From positions 1 to 14,471 of the forward strand of contig CAYWVY010000057.1 of assembly GCA_964461885.1 (NCBI GenBank): 14,471 bases of DNA, in the 5' to 3' direction. Position numbers and translations under genes: made by a program. The notes under the pieces are model-generated. The model was given only the letters and a program-made list of their open reading frames with translations. It was not told where the DNA came from and did no database searches. Positions 6,934 through 13,681 of the stretch are shown in pieces; position 1 is the first letter of the stretch; every line of letters starts with the position of its first letter. The stretch comes from UBA288 sp964461885. Lineage in GTDB: Archaea; Halobacteriota; Methanomicrobia; Methanomicrobiales; Methanospirillaceae.

Positions 6934-7556
6934 TCAGAGGTCCGGTGGGACGTACCCCGGCAGGTTCTCGAGACCGGCAATGCCGCCGACGATGGCGATC
7001 CCGATGAGCGCGAGGATCGCCGCGATGATTGCTATCACGATGATGTAGAGCACGGCTGCAATCACCACCGCGACCACGGCACGCATGGTCTCCATCTCGT
7101 GGAGCTCCCGGACGCCGAGGAACAGCAGCACAAGTGTCCAGATGAAGAGAACGATCCCGATCAGCCAGCCGATAACCGGGATGACCGAAAGCCAGCCGAT
7201 GAGCAGGCTCGGCGTCGACGCGTAGACGGCGGGCTTGAACGAGTCGGCAAAGTCCCCCCCCATCCACCCATGATCTTCGCACCGATGTGCAGAAAGACCG
7301 CCCAGAGGAGCAGGCCGAAAATCCCCGTGATGAATGCCCCGATCAGACCCGCGATAAATGCCCCGACCCCGGGCGGTTCGTTCGTGGCCGCGCCGTACCC
7401 CAGGTACGCCACGATTGCAACCAGGACCGCGTTGATGACCAGCAATACGATGTAGTAGATGACCGGAGGCACGAGGTCCTCGTCGCGGACGGCGCGATAT
7501 GTCTCGACCGGCCGGACAAAGAACCCCGTGATCTTGTCTGTCAGCGACAGTGCCAT
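6934..7556 (-). pseudogene. YIP1-family membrane protein, copy 3, frameshifted at a C8/G8 run
   Basis: The N-terminal part (from ATG 7556, MALSLTDKITGFFVRPVETY, through two hydrophobic segments to GAKIMGG) and the C-terminal part (GDFADSFKPAVYASTPSLLIGW to YVPPDL, stop 6934-6936) read in different frames. The change is at a run of eight C (G on the coding strand) at 7254-7261. Siblings have two fewer bases over the same interval and read GRGDFADSF. Six or nine G would keep the frame; eight does not. As written, translation from 7556 runs into unrelated residues, and a separate frame opens at 7263. TATA box and T-tract are intact, so a sequencing error in the homopolymer is as likely as a real mutation or a slippage switch. 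Confidence 0.8.
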
Positions 7557-7580
7557 GCCCGGAGGATGGTTGATATCCTA

Positions 7581-7590
7581 TCTATAGATA
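7581..7590 (-). promoter_or_regulatory. TATA box of YIP1 copy 3
   Basis: Minus-strand TATCTATAGA is centred about 29 bp upstream of ATG 7556. It is within a palindromic TATCTATAGATA. Confidence 0.55.
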
Positions 7591-7656
7591 TCGAACCGCC
7601 AGGGCCGACGGAGGCGGAGGGAGGCGGGAGGCAGCCCCGCACCGTCCGAGATTCGG

Positions 7657-7663
7657 AAAAAAA
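7657..7663 (-). terminator. T7 terminator after YIP1 copy 4
   Basis: The minus strand reads CCTTTTTTTCC about nine bases after the stop codon at 7672-7674. Confidence 0.6.
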
Positions 7664-7671
7664 GGAGGGGA

Positions 7672-8280
7672 TCAGGTCGGCGAGGTGATCCCGGGGACGC
7701 TCGCGAGCCCGGCGATTCCGCCGAGGAACGCGAGCCCGAGCAGGGCGAGGATCGCGATCACGATGATGAAGAGCACGACGGCGATCACGACCGCGATCAC
7801 GGCCTTCATCGTGTCGAGATCGTGGAGCTCGCGCACGCCCAGGAACAGCAGCACGATCGCCCAGATCGTGAAGAGGATGCTGATAAGCGGGATCCACCCG
7901 AGCAGCACGCTCGGCGTCTGGGCATAGACGGCCGACTTGAACGAGTCTGCGAAGTCGCCGCGCCCACCCGCGACCTTGGCGCCGACATGCAGGAACACGG
8001 CCCAGAGGATCAGGCCGATGATCCCCGAGATGAACGCGAGGATCAGGCCCCCGACGAATGCACCGATACCGCCCGACATCCCGAGGTTGAAAGCGGCCGA
8101 TCCCTCGTCGGCCACGGTGATGCCCAGGTAGGCGATGATGGCCCTGAGAATCGCGCCGATGATCAGCAGCACAAGGAAATAGATAACAGGAGGTGTGAGC
8201 TCCTCGTCACGGACTGCGCGGAACGTCTCCACGGGCCGGACGATGAACCCGACGATCTTGTCTGTCAGTGACAGTGCCAT
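7672..8280 (-). CDS. YIP1-family membrane protein, copy 4 (intact)
   Basis: A 202-residue polytopic membrane protein and the first gene of the four-copy array in transcription order. It begins MALSLTDKIVGFIVRPVETF. Hydrophobic stretches lie at about 32-54, 69-100, 125-149 and 158-192, with the shared loop GRGDFADSFKSAVYAQTPS at 106-124 and VRELHDLDTMKAV at 149-162. Between the first and second segments it has an insertion relative to copies 2 and 3 (ADEGSAAFNLGMSGG). The start ATG 8280 is supported by TATAAATAGA at 8301-8310, 26 bp upstream. It is divergent from the DUF2124 gene across about 97 bases. The function of archaeal YIP1-type proteins is unknown; membrane location is certain from the hydrophobicity. 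Confidence 0.9.
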   Translation of the reverse strand: MALSLTDKIVGFIVRPVETFRAVRDEELTPPVIYFLVLLIIGAILRAIIAYLGITVADEGSAAFNLGMSGGIGAFVGGLILAFISGIIGLILWAVFLHVGAKVAGGRGDFADSFKSAVYAQTPSVLLGWIPLISILFTIWAIVLLFLGVRELHDLDTMKAVIAVVIAVVLFIIVIAILALLGLAFLGGIAGLASVPGITSPT

Positions 8281-8300
8281 GTCCTCAGGATGGAGATCCT

Positions 8301-8310
8301 TCTATTTATA
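8301..8310 (-). promoter_or_regulatory. TATA box of YIP1 copy 4
   Basis: Minus-strand TATAAATAGA, a near-consensus archaeal box, lies about 26 bp upstream of ATG 8280. Confidence 0.65.
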
Positions 8311-8347
8311 GATCGTCCAGGATCCCCCGCTCGGATCTGCCGAATCC

Positions 8348-8356
8348 TTGATATTC
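8348..8356 (+). promoter_or_regulatory. Probable TATA box of the DUF2124 gene
   Basis: TTGATATTC is centred about 26 bp upstream of ATG 8378, consistent with a leaderless transcript. It is weaker than the divergent box at 8301-8310. Confidence 0.4.
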
Positions 8357-8377
8357 CCCCGGTGCCATCGGTTAATC

Positions 8378-8863
8378 ATGGAGCAGAAGTCGGTGCTGAA
8401 GGGCGTGCCCGGGATCCTCCGGCCGTTCCGCGAATTCGTCGAGGGGCTCGGGCTCGGAGAGGGCGACCAGGTGGTCTACATCGGGGTGCCCGGGACCTGC
8501 ACGCCGTTCGCAGAGCTCCTCGCGTTCGCCACCCGCTCCCTTCCGGTGACGCAGATCTTCATCCCCGGCGTGGACGAGGGAGCGGCGCGGCGGCTCGAGG
8601 TCGTGCCGAAGGTCGGCGTTCAGGCGGCCGGGCCGGTAGACCAGATCCGGCCCAGCGTGATCGTGGTCATGGGCGGGCTCTCGATGGAGAACAGCCCCGC
8701 CGGGGCCGACGAGGTGATCGCCTTCCTGGACCGCCACCCAACGGCCGCCGTGGTCGGGGTCTGCTTCCAGCAGATGTTCGACAAGATGGGGTGGTGTGAC
8801 CGGTTGCCCTTCGACCTGCTGATCGACGCGACCATCGATCCGGTCGTGGTCTGGAGCGATTGA
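8378..8863 (+). CDS. DUF2124 family protein
   Basis: A 161-residue soluble alpha/beta protein of the uncharacterised DUF2124 family, which I recognise from methanogens. Conserved-looking blocks are YIGVPGTCTPFAEL (34-47), FIPGVD (61-66), VVMGGLSM (96-103), GVCFQQMFDKMGW (127-139) and DLLIDATIDP (147-156). The first block, a strand ending in GVPGTC, looks like a nucleotide- or ligand-binding loop, but this is inference. ATG 8378 is preferred to the upstream in-frame TTG at 8348, which falls within the putative TATA box. The gene is divergent from the YIP1 array and probably monocistronic. Three Cys (41, 129, 140) are present; whether they bind a metal cannot be told. Confidence 0.85.
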   Translation: MEQKSVLKGVPGILRPFREFVEGLGLGEGDQVVYIGVPGTCTPFAELLAFATRSLPVTQIFIPGVDEGAARRLEVVPKVGVQAAGPVDQIRPSVIVVMGGLSMENSPAGADEVIAFLDRHPTAAVVGVCFQQMFDKMGWCDRLPFDLLIDATIDPVVVWSD

Positions 8864-8931
8864 AGCGGTCCGGGCCGTAGCGGCGAGCGGAGCGGCCGGA
8901 AGGTCGAACCATCGCCCCTCCCTCTCCAGAA

Positions 8932-8980
8932 ACATTATATCGTAGACGCCTCATTGAGATGCAGTAGCAACAGAGGTGAT
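8932..8980 (+). promoter_or_regulatory. TATA box and ribosome site of the second FAS1 gene
   Basis: ACATTATATCG (8932-8942) is a good archaeal TATA box, and AGAGGTGAT (8972-8980) is a near-perfect match to the anti-Shine-Dalgarno, five bases before ATG 8986. The implied leader is about 23 nt. Confidence 0.65.
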
Positions 8981-8985
8981 ATAGT

Positions 8986-9429
8986 ATGGTCGAAATTAAC
9001 CAGATGGATATCGTCGGCACCCTCGAGCACGACGGTGCCTTTTCGAGGCTGCTCCGCGCCATTCGCGACGCCGGACTCGAGGAGACCCTGAAGGGAGCCG
9101 GCCCCTTCACGGTCTTCGCCCCCGAGGACGCGGCCTTCGAGTCGGCGCAGGATGAGCTCATGCACTGGATGGTCGACGACGCGACCGGGCTCCGGCAGCT
9201 CCTGACCCACCACGTGGTGGAGGGCCGGCTGATGACCAAGGACCTCAAGACGGAGCGCCCGCTCCGGGCGGTCGACGGAAGCGACCTCCAGCTCCGACCC
9301 CTGGGCGCCCACACGCGGGTCGGCGAGGCGACGATCATCCGCCCGGACATCGTGGCGAAGAACGGCGTGATCCACGCGATCGACCGTGTGGTGATCGAGC
9401 CGCAGCTCAGGGTCCAGCGCCAGAAATAG
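8986..9429 (+). CDS. FAS1 (fasciclin) domain protein without signal peptide
   Basis: A 147-residue protein that is almost entirely one FAS1 domain. H1 is FTVFAPEDAAF (41-51), followed by LLTHHVVEGRL (72-82) and the H2 block KNGVIHAIDRVVIEP (125-139). The N-terminus MVEINQMDIVGTL has no signal peptide or membrane segment. Unlike the FAS1 gene near 3 kb, this protein should stay in the cytoplasm unless exported another way. FAS1 domains are usually extracellular adhesion modules, so a cytosolic form is of interest, though short leaderless FAS1 proteins are common in prokaryotes. The start is secure: the TATA box and strong AGAGGTGAT site both fit. It is convergent with the downstream lipoprotein gene. 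Confidence 0.92.
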   Translation: MVEINQMDIVGTLEHDGAFSRLLRAIRDAGLEETLKGAGPFTVFAPEDAAFESAQDELMHWMVDDATGLRQLLTHHVVEGRLMTKDLKTERPLRAVDGSDLQLRPLGAHTRVGEATIIRPDIVAKNGVIHAIDRVVIEPQLRVQRQK

Positions 9430-9486
9430 ACTGCACCCTTCCTCTTTCAGGTCCGCTTGTGATCGGAGTCGGCCAAGGTCGAGACA

Positions 9487-9510
9487 CCGACGCCGGGCAG
9501 GCGGCGTCGG
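9487..9510. terminator. 9-bp hairpin between convergent genes
   Basis: CCGACGCCG (9487-9495) and CGGCGTCGG (9502-9510) form a perfect 9-bp stem with a 6-nt loop. It lies between the FAS1 gene (+) and the hydrolase gene (-). It lacks a clear T-tract on either side, so a terminator role is tentative. Confidence 0.4.
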
Positions 9511-9535
9511 CCGATCCATCTTCAGTACGACGGTT

Positions 9536-10372
9536 TCAGCGATGCGTCCCGGCCGTCGCGAGGAAGGTCTCGACTGCCCGGGCGTACTCGTCAGGTGCTT
9601 CGTTCTCTCCTCCGTGCGAAATCCCCGCGAAGCGCACGAGCCACGAGCCGTCGATCTCGCCGACCATCCGTACGGAGATCGAATCGGGCGTCAACGTGTC
9701 ATTGGTCCCGACGATCAGCATGACGTCCCGCTCGATCCCGGCGAGTCCGTCGTATGTGCCGTTCCACGCGAGAGAAGCCTCCGCCTCGTGCCGGACTGCG
9801 TCGGGTTTCGACGGGTCGGCGGCGATCGACTCGAGCTCGGAGAGGAGTCCCGCACATTCGGGTATCCTCACGCTGTAGGTCGTCGAGCTCAGGATCAGTT
9901 TCTTGACGGAGCCGGGATGATCGATTACCAGCTGCTGCGCGATCGACGACCCCATCGAGAGACCATATACGTTCATCCTGCCGTGACCGATGGCTGCGAT
10001 CAGGCCGGCGGCGTCATCGGCATGCTGCGAGATGGATGGGGCCATGGCGTTGTCGGGGCTGAACCCGAGCCCGCGGCGATCATAGAGATAGACGTGATAC
10101 TTCGAAGCAAGGGCGCCGACGAAATCTGCGTCCCAGTTGTCCATTGTCGACCCAATCCCCGCCACCAGCAGGATGGGCTCGCCGGTCCCAAACTCGCGGT
10201 AGGCCAGGCTGGCTCCGTTAACCTCCGCATAGTGGACGGGCGTGCCGGGGATATCGACCGCCGCGGGCGGCCCGCCGTTCAGGTCGGTGCCGGCGAGCCC
10301 GGTGCAGCCCGCCGACAGGACGAGGGCGACGACTACCGGAAGAGTGAGGATGAGGATGCGTGTCGTTTGCAT
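9536..10372 (-). CDS. Alpha/beta-hydrolase lipoprotein
   Basis: A 278-residue secreted, probably lipid-anchored hydrolase. Residues 1-22 form a signal peptide ending in the lipobox LSAGC with Cys23 as the candidate modified residue. The hydrolase fold spans about 45-275. The oxyanion region is LLVAGIGSTMDNW (68-80), the nucleophile elbow GLSMG holds Ser139, the acid is Asp225 in VGTND, and the base is His253 in ISHGG, so the triad is complete and in order. Substrate is unknown (esterase, lipase or haloperoxidase-like family). Start ATG 10372 has a GTGAGGGG ribosome-like site eight bases upstream and a T-rich TATA-like box near 10427-10437. It is divergent from aspS and convergent with the FAS1 gene. 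Confidence 0.9.
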   Translation of the reverse strand: MQTTRILILTLPVVVALVLSAGCTGLAGTDLNGGPPAAVDIPGTPVHYAEVNGASLAYREFGTGEPILLVAGIGSTMDNWDADFVGALASKYHVYLYDRRGLGFSPDNAMAPSISQHADDAAGLIAAIGHGRMNVYGLSMGSSIAQQLVIDHPGSVKKLILSSTTYSVRIPECAGLLSELESIAADPSKPDAVRHEAEASLAWNGTYDGLAGIERDVMLIVGTNDTLTPDSISVRMVGEIDGSWLVRFAGISHGGENEAPDEYARAVETFLATAGTHR

Positions 10373-10426
10373 GATAAAGGCCCCTCACGCGATCGCGGTC
10401 ACAGATGTGTGGGTATTATCGACATC

Positions 10427-10437
10427 CGATAAAAAAA
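10427..10437 (-). promoter_or_regulatory. Probable TATA box of the lipoprotein hydrolase gene
   Basis: Minus-strand TTTTTTTATCG lies about 60 bp upstream of ATG 10372, implying a leader of about 33 nt that includes the GTGAGGGG site at 10381-10388. Confidence 0.4.
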
Positions 10438-10521
10438 CTCTCTTGTCGTGGAGACGGGCGGACGGAGCACGGGCCGGGCGGGTTCCTGCCCCGGTGCGAG
10501 GTGACGGGGCGGGCCGTGCCG

Positions 10522-10529
10522 CCATAAAG
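10522..10529 (+). promoter_or_regulatory. Possible TATA box of the aspS-metE operon
   Basis: CCATAAAG lies about 43 bp upstream of ATG 10569, giving a leader of roughly 17 nt. It is a weak match and the only well-spaced candidate I see. Confidence 0.35.
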
Positions 10530-10568
10530 CCAATTACCCCCGGGGACCCATTGATATCAGGTTTTTCG

Positions 10569-11861
10569 ATGCGGACGCCGATAGCAAAGGTCACCCCCGA
10601 GATTGGACGCGCGAAGTGCGTCGGGTTCGTCCACGAGGTCCGGGACCTCGGCGGACTCACGTTCGTCCTCCTGCGCGACCGGACCGGGATCCTGCAGGTC
10701 ACGGTCCCGAAGAAAAAGGTCACGCCCGAGGTCGCCGAGGCTGTCCGGTCGGTCTCGCGCGAGTCGGTCGTCATGGTGACCGGCGAGATCAAGGCGACTG
10801 AGAAGGCGCCGGGCGGGCGCGAGCTCGTCCCGAGCTCGTTCGAGATCCTCTCGCGGGCCGAGACGCCGCTCCCCCTCGACGTGGCCGAGAAGGTGCCGGC
10901 CGAGCTCGACACCCGCCTCGACATGCGGTTCCTCGACGCCCGCCGGCCCCGGATCGCGGCCGTCTTCCAGGTCCGGTCGGCCGTGCTGCACGAGACGTCG
11001 CGGTACCTGCACAAGCATGACTTCATCCAGATCACGACCCCGAAGATCGTCGCGGCGGCCACCGAGGGCGGGACCGAGCTCTTCCCGATCGCCTACTTCG
11101 AGAAGGAGGCCTTCCTGAACCAGTCGCCCCAGCTCTACAAGCAGATGATGATGGGCGCCGGGTTCGAGAAGGTCTTCGAGATCGGCCCGATCTTCCGGGC
11201 CGAGGAACACAACACCACGCGCCACCTGAACGAGGCGACCTCGATCGATGCCGAGGTCTCGTTCGCCGACCACGAGGACGCGATGGCCCTCCTCGAGGGG
11301 CTCGTGGTCTCGTGCTACGAGCACGTCGCGGCCACCTGCGCCGACGCGCTCGAGCGCGGGGGTTTTCCCGAGCTCGCGCTCCCGCGGGCCCCGTTCCCCC
11401 GCCTCCCGTATGCCGAGGCGATCGAGATCGCGGCCGGGAAGATCGAGGAGCCGATCGCCTTCGGCGACGACCTCTCTCCCTCGGCCGAACGGGCGATCGG
11501 AGATGAGATGGGCCAGCACTACTTCGTCACGGACTGGCCGACCTCGATCCGGCCGTACTATGCTCTGCCGTACGAGGACGACCCGTCGATCTGCAAGGCC
11601 TTCGACCTGATGCACCCGCGGATGGAGCTCTCCTCGGGGGCCCAGCGGGTCCACCGCCACGACATGCTCCAGCAGCAGCTCGTGGCCAAGGGGCTCGACC
11701 CCGCCTCGTTCGAGTTCTACCTCCGGCCATTCCGGTACGGGATGCCGCCGCACGCAGGGTGGGGCCTCGGGGTCGAGCGGTTCGTGATGACCATGCTCGA
11801 CCTGCAAAACGTCCGCGAGGCCGTGCTCTTTCCGCGCGACCGGCACCGGCTCGTCCCATGA
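10569..11861 (+). CDS. aspS: Aspartyl-tRNA synthetase, archaeal type, probably non-discriminating
   Basis: This class IIb synthetase of 430 residues (a normal archaeal length) charges tRNA-Asp. An N-terminal OB-fold anticodon domain (about 1-100) precedes the catalytic core: motif 1 near 152-160 (FIQITTPKI), motif 2 at 209-229 (FRAEEHNTTRHLNEATS), and motif 3 at 395-420 with GLGVER (399-404). There is no bacterial GAD insertion. In the OB-fold, GFVHEVRDLGG has His22 where strictly Asp-specific archaeal enzymes have Trp, and TVPKKK has Pro47. His and Pro at these sites are linked to non-discriminating enzymes that also charge tRNA-Asn for GatCAB amidation; this reading is inference. ATG 10569 gives the expected N-terminus MRTPIAKVTPEIG; the longer open frame to 10242 is upstream antisense sequence. 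Overlaps the next gene by ATGA. Confidence 0.96.
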   Translation: MRTPIAKVTPEIGRAKCVGFVHEVRDLGGLTFVLLRDRTGILQVTVPKKKVTPEVAEAVRSVSRESVVMVTGEIKATEKAPGGRELVPSSFEILSRAETPLPLDVAEKVPAELDTRLDMRFLDARRPRIAAVFQVRSAVLHETSRYLHKHDFIQITTPKIVAAATEGGTELFPIAYFEKEAFLNQSPQLYKQMMMGAGFEKVFEIGPIFRAEEHNTTRHLNEATSIDAEVSFADHEDAMALLEGLVVSCYEHVAATCADALERGGFPELALPRAPFPRLPYAEAIEIAAGKIEEPIAFGDDLSPSAERAIGDEMGQHYFVTDWPTSIRPYYALPYEDDPSICKAFDLMHPRMELSSGAQRVHRHDMLQQQLVAKGLDPASFEFYLRPFRYGMPPHAGWGLGVERFVMTMLDLQNVREAVLFPRDRHRLVP

Positions 11862-12754
11862 GCCTGCCGCCGGTGCTGCTCCCGACGACGGTCGTCGGGT
11901 CATACCCGCCCGTCGAGGGCCGGGGGCTCCGCTCTCTTCTCGACCGGCACCGGACGGCCCTCGAGACCGCGGTCGCCGACCAGCTCCGGGCCGGCGTCGA
12001 GATCGTCTCCGACGGGCAGGTCCGCGCGGACATGGTCTCGACGTTCGCCGGGCAGCTCCCGGGGATCCGCGAGGGGCGCGTCATCAGCCGGATCGAGCCG
12101 CCGGCGCACCCGATCACGGTCGAGGACGTCCGTTACGCCCGGTCAAAGGCCCCGTATGTCAAGGGGATCCTGACCGGGCCGACCACGCTCGCGCACGCCC
12201 TCCACCTCGACACGCATATCTACCGCGACCGGGCGGAGCTCGCCCTCGACCTCGCCGGCGTGCTCGCCGCGGAGGCGCGGGGGCTCGCCGCGGCCGGCAT
12301 CTGCATGCTCCAGATCGACGAACCGATCCTCTCGACCGGCGCCGCGGACCCGTCGGCGGCCGCTGAAGCGATCGGCCTGGTCGCCCGGGGCCTCCCGGTC
12401 CCGGTCGCGCTTCACGCCTGCGGCCCGATCGCCGGGATGATCGACGCCCTGCTCCGCTATCCCGTCGAGATCCTCGACCTCGAGTTCGCGGGCCACCCCG
12501 GGAACCTCGAGGTGCTCGGCCCGCGCGAGCTCGGAGAGAAGCGGATCGGCCTCGGTGTGGTCGTCTCGTCCTCGGACGAGGTCGAAACGGTCGAGACCAT
12601 CCGCACCCGGGTCGAACGCGGGGTCGAGGTCTTCGGCCCGGAACGGCTCCTGGTCGACCCCGATTGCGGACTCCGGATGCGTTCGCGCGAGGCCGCGTTC
12701 GCCAAGCTCTCGCACATGGTCGAGGCCGTCCGGAGCGTTCGCGCCGGGCTCTGA
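11858..12754 (+). CDS. Methionine synthase, MetE catalytic-domain type
   Basis: A 298-residue protein equal to the C-terminal catalytic half of cobalamin-independent methionine synthase (UROD/MetE TIM barrel); the N-terminal half of bacterial MetE is absent, as is normal in archaea. It should methylate homocysteine to methionine. In methanogens this family is thought to take the methyl group from a methylated corrinoid rather than methyl-folate. The N-terminus has TTVVGSYP; VSDGQ is at 50-54; LQIDEP at 151-156. Zinc ligands are His186 and Cys188 (LHACG) and Cys270 (DPDCGL), the expected His-x-Cys...Cys set. ATG 11858 overlaps the aspS stop by four bases, implying translational coupling. A T7 tract follows the stop directly. 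Confidence 0.93.
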   Translation: MSLPPVLLPTTVVGSYPPVEGRGLRSLLDRHRTALETAVADQLRAGVEIVSDGQVRADMVSTFAGQLPGIREGRVISRIEPPAHPITVEDVRYARSKAPYVKGILTGPTTLAHALHLDTHIYRDRAELALDLAGVLAAEARGLAAAGICMLQIDEPILSTGAADPSAAAEAIGLVARGLPVPVALHACGPIAGMIDALLRYPVEILDLEFAGHPGNLEVLGPRELGEKRIGLGVVVSSSDEVETVETIRTRVERGVEVFGPERLLVDPDCGLRMRSREAAFAKLSHMVEAVRSVRAGL

Positions 12755-12759
12755 CCGCC

Positions 12760-12766
12760 TTTTTTT
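12760..12766 (+). terminator. T7 terminator of the aspS-metE operon
   Basis: TTTTTTT starts five bases after the TGA at 12752-12754, following a GC-rich stretch. Confidence 0.7.
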
Positions 12767-12789
12767 CCGCACGCCGCCGGATGCGCGGG

Positions 12790-12797
12790 CTATATCA
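12790..12797 (+). promoter_or_regulatory. TATA box of the NUDIX gene
   Basis: CTATATCA lies about 26 bp upstream of ATG 12820. The spacing indicates a leaderless transcript and fixes the start. Confidence 0.6.
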
Positions 12798-12819
12798 GAC
12801 GGGCCGACCAGATCCGTGC

Positions 12820-13230
12820 ATGAACGGGGACGCTGGGGGGCCGCTGGACCTCGCCGCCCACGCCGTGATCGCTGACCGGCGGGGGCGCCTGCTCCTCCTC
12901 CGCCGACCGGCCGCGAGCGAGTGCAACCCGGAGCGGTGGGAGTTCCCCGGCGGGCGAATCGAACGGGGCGAGGGGGTCCGCGACGCCCTCATCCGGGAGG
13001 TCCGCGAGGAGACGGGCCTTGCCGTCGAGCCGGGCCGGCTCCTCGGCGCCGGGGAGCAGGAGCGGAGCGAGGGGCGCGTGGTCCACCTGGTCCTGGACTC
13101 GTCCACCGCGGGCGGGGAGATCGTCCTCTCGGAGGAGCACGACGCGTACCGGTGGGTGACCCCGAAGGGGCTCGCCGAGCTCCCGCTCTCGGACTGGATG
13201 GAGGGATGGTACGCCGCGCAGGGAGCGTGA
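12820..13230 (+). CDS. NUDIX hydrolase (MutT-like)
   Basis: A 136-residue NUDIX hydrolase that splits nucleoside diphosphates linked to another moiety, using a divalent metal. The full Nudix box is present at 45-67: Gly45, then Glu51, then Arg59-Glu60 and Glu63-Glu64 before Gly66. WEFPGG precedes it, and the early strand LLLLRRP plus the W-E-FPGG context resemble the MutT (8-oxo-dGTP or CTP diphosphatase) subgroup; substrate is not proven by sequence. ATG 12820 is chosen over longer in-frame starts because those overlap the metE end and because a TATA box sits about 26 bp upstream. Its stop is only 13 bases from the stop of the convergent response regulator, with no T-tract between them. Confidence 0.92.
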   Translation: MNGDAGGPLDLAAHAVIADRRGRLLLLRRPAASECNPERWEFPGGRIERGEGVRDALIREVREETGLAVEPGRLLGAGEQERSEGRVVHLVLDSSTAGGEIVLSEEHDAYRWVTPKGLAELPLSDWMEGWYAAQGA

Positions 13231-13243
13231 ACGGGGGAGCGTT

Positions 13244-13681
13244 TCAGTCCGGCTTCGCCCCGCCCTCGGGGGAGCGGTTGATCAGTTGCCAGTAGCAGCC
13301 GATCTCGCGGACCACCTCGGCGAACCGGTCGAACTCGACCGGCTTGACGATGTAGCTGTTCACGCCGAGGCCGTAGCTGAGCGCGATGTCCCGCTCTTCG
13401 GCCGACGACGAGAAGACCACCACCGGGATCTCGCGGAGGGCCGCGTCCTCCTTGATCTGGCGCAGCACCTCGAGCCCGCCCACCTTGGGGAGCTTCAGGT
13501 CGAGCAGGATGACGCGCGGCCGCATCTTCTCACCGAAGAGGGCGTCCAGCGCCTCCTGCCCATCCCACACGACGCGGACCCGGTTGTGGATGTTCGACCA
13601 CTCGAAGACGTGGAGGATCAGCTCCACGTCATGCGGGTTATCCTCCACCAGCAGGATGTCCTTCTCCCCGTTCATCTCCAT
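13244..13681 (-). CDS. Single-domain response regulator (Rcp1-like)
   Basis: About 145 residues, all one CheY-like receiver domain with no output domain. Numbered from ATG 13681: acidic pair Glu13-Asp14 in LLVEDN, phospho-acceptor Asp61 in ILLDLKLP, Ser at the end of strand 4 (VVFSSS), and Lys113 in IVKPVEF. Similar stand-alone regulators partner sensor kinases such as the cyanobacterial Cph1. Its start is inside the 3' end of the kinase gene upstream, so the two are co-transcribed and it is the likely phosphate acceptor. Start choice is uncertain among GTG 13687, ATG 13684, ATG 13681 and ATG 13675; GAGGAG at 13688-13693 favours 13681 (six-base spacing). It is convergent with the NUDIX gene. 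Confidence 0.93.
   Translation of the reverse strand: MEMNGEKDILLVEDNPHDVELILHVFEWSNIHNRVRVVWDGQEALDALFGEKMRPRVILLDLKLPKVGGLEVLRQIKEDAALREIPVVVFSSSAEERDIALSYGLGVNSYIVKPVEFDRFAEVVREIGCYWQLINRSPEGGAKPD

Noticed and set aside
5363..8271. Several Asp/Arg/Glu-rich plus-strand frames opposite the YIP1 genes
   Set aside because: Their highly charged, repetitive composition is what hydrophobic codons give when read in antisense. They have no promoters or ribosome sites.
5552..8280. Repeated spacing of similar sequence, considered as CRISPR or IS-like repeats
   Set aside because: The periodic similarity comes from four paralogous coding genes. There are no short identical repeats with spacers, and no transposase or terminal inverted repeats.
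10557..11903. 448-codon minus-strand frame opposite aspS
   Set aside because: It is antisense of aspS at high GC, has no recognisable motif, and aspS is certain.
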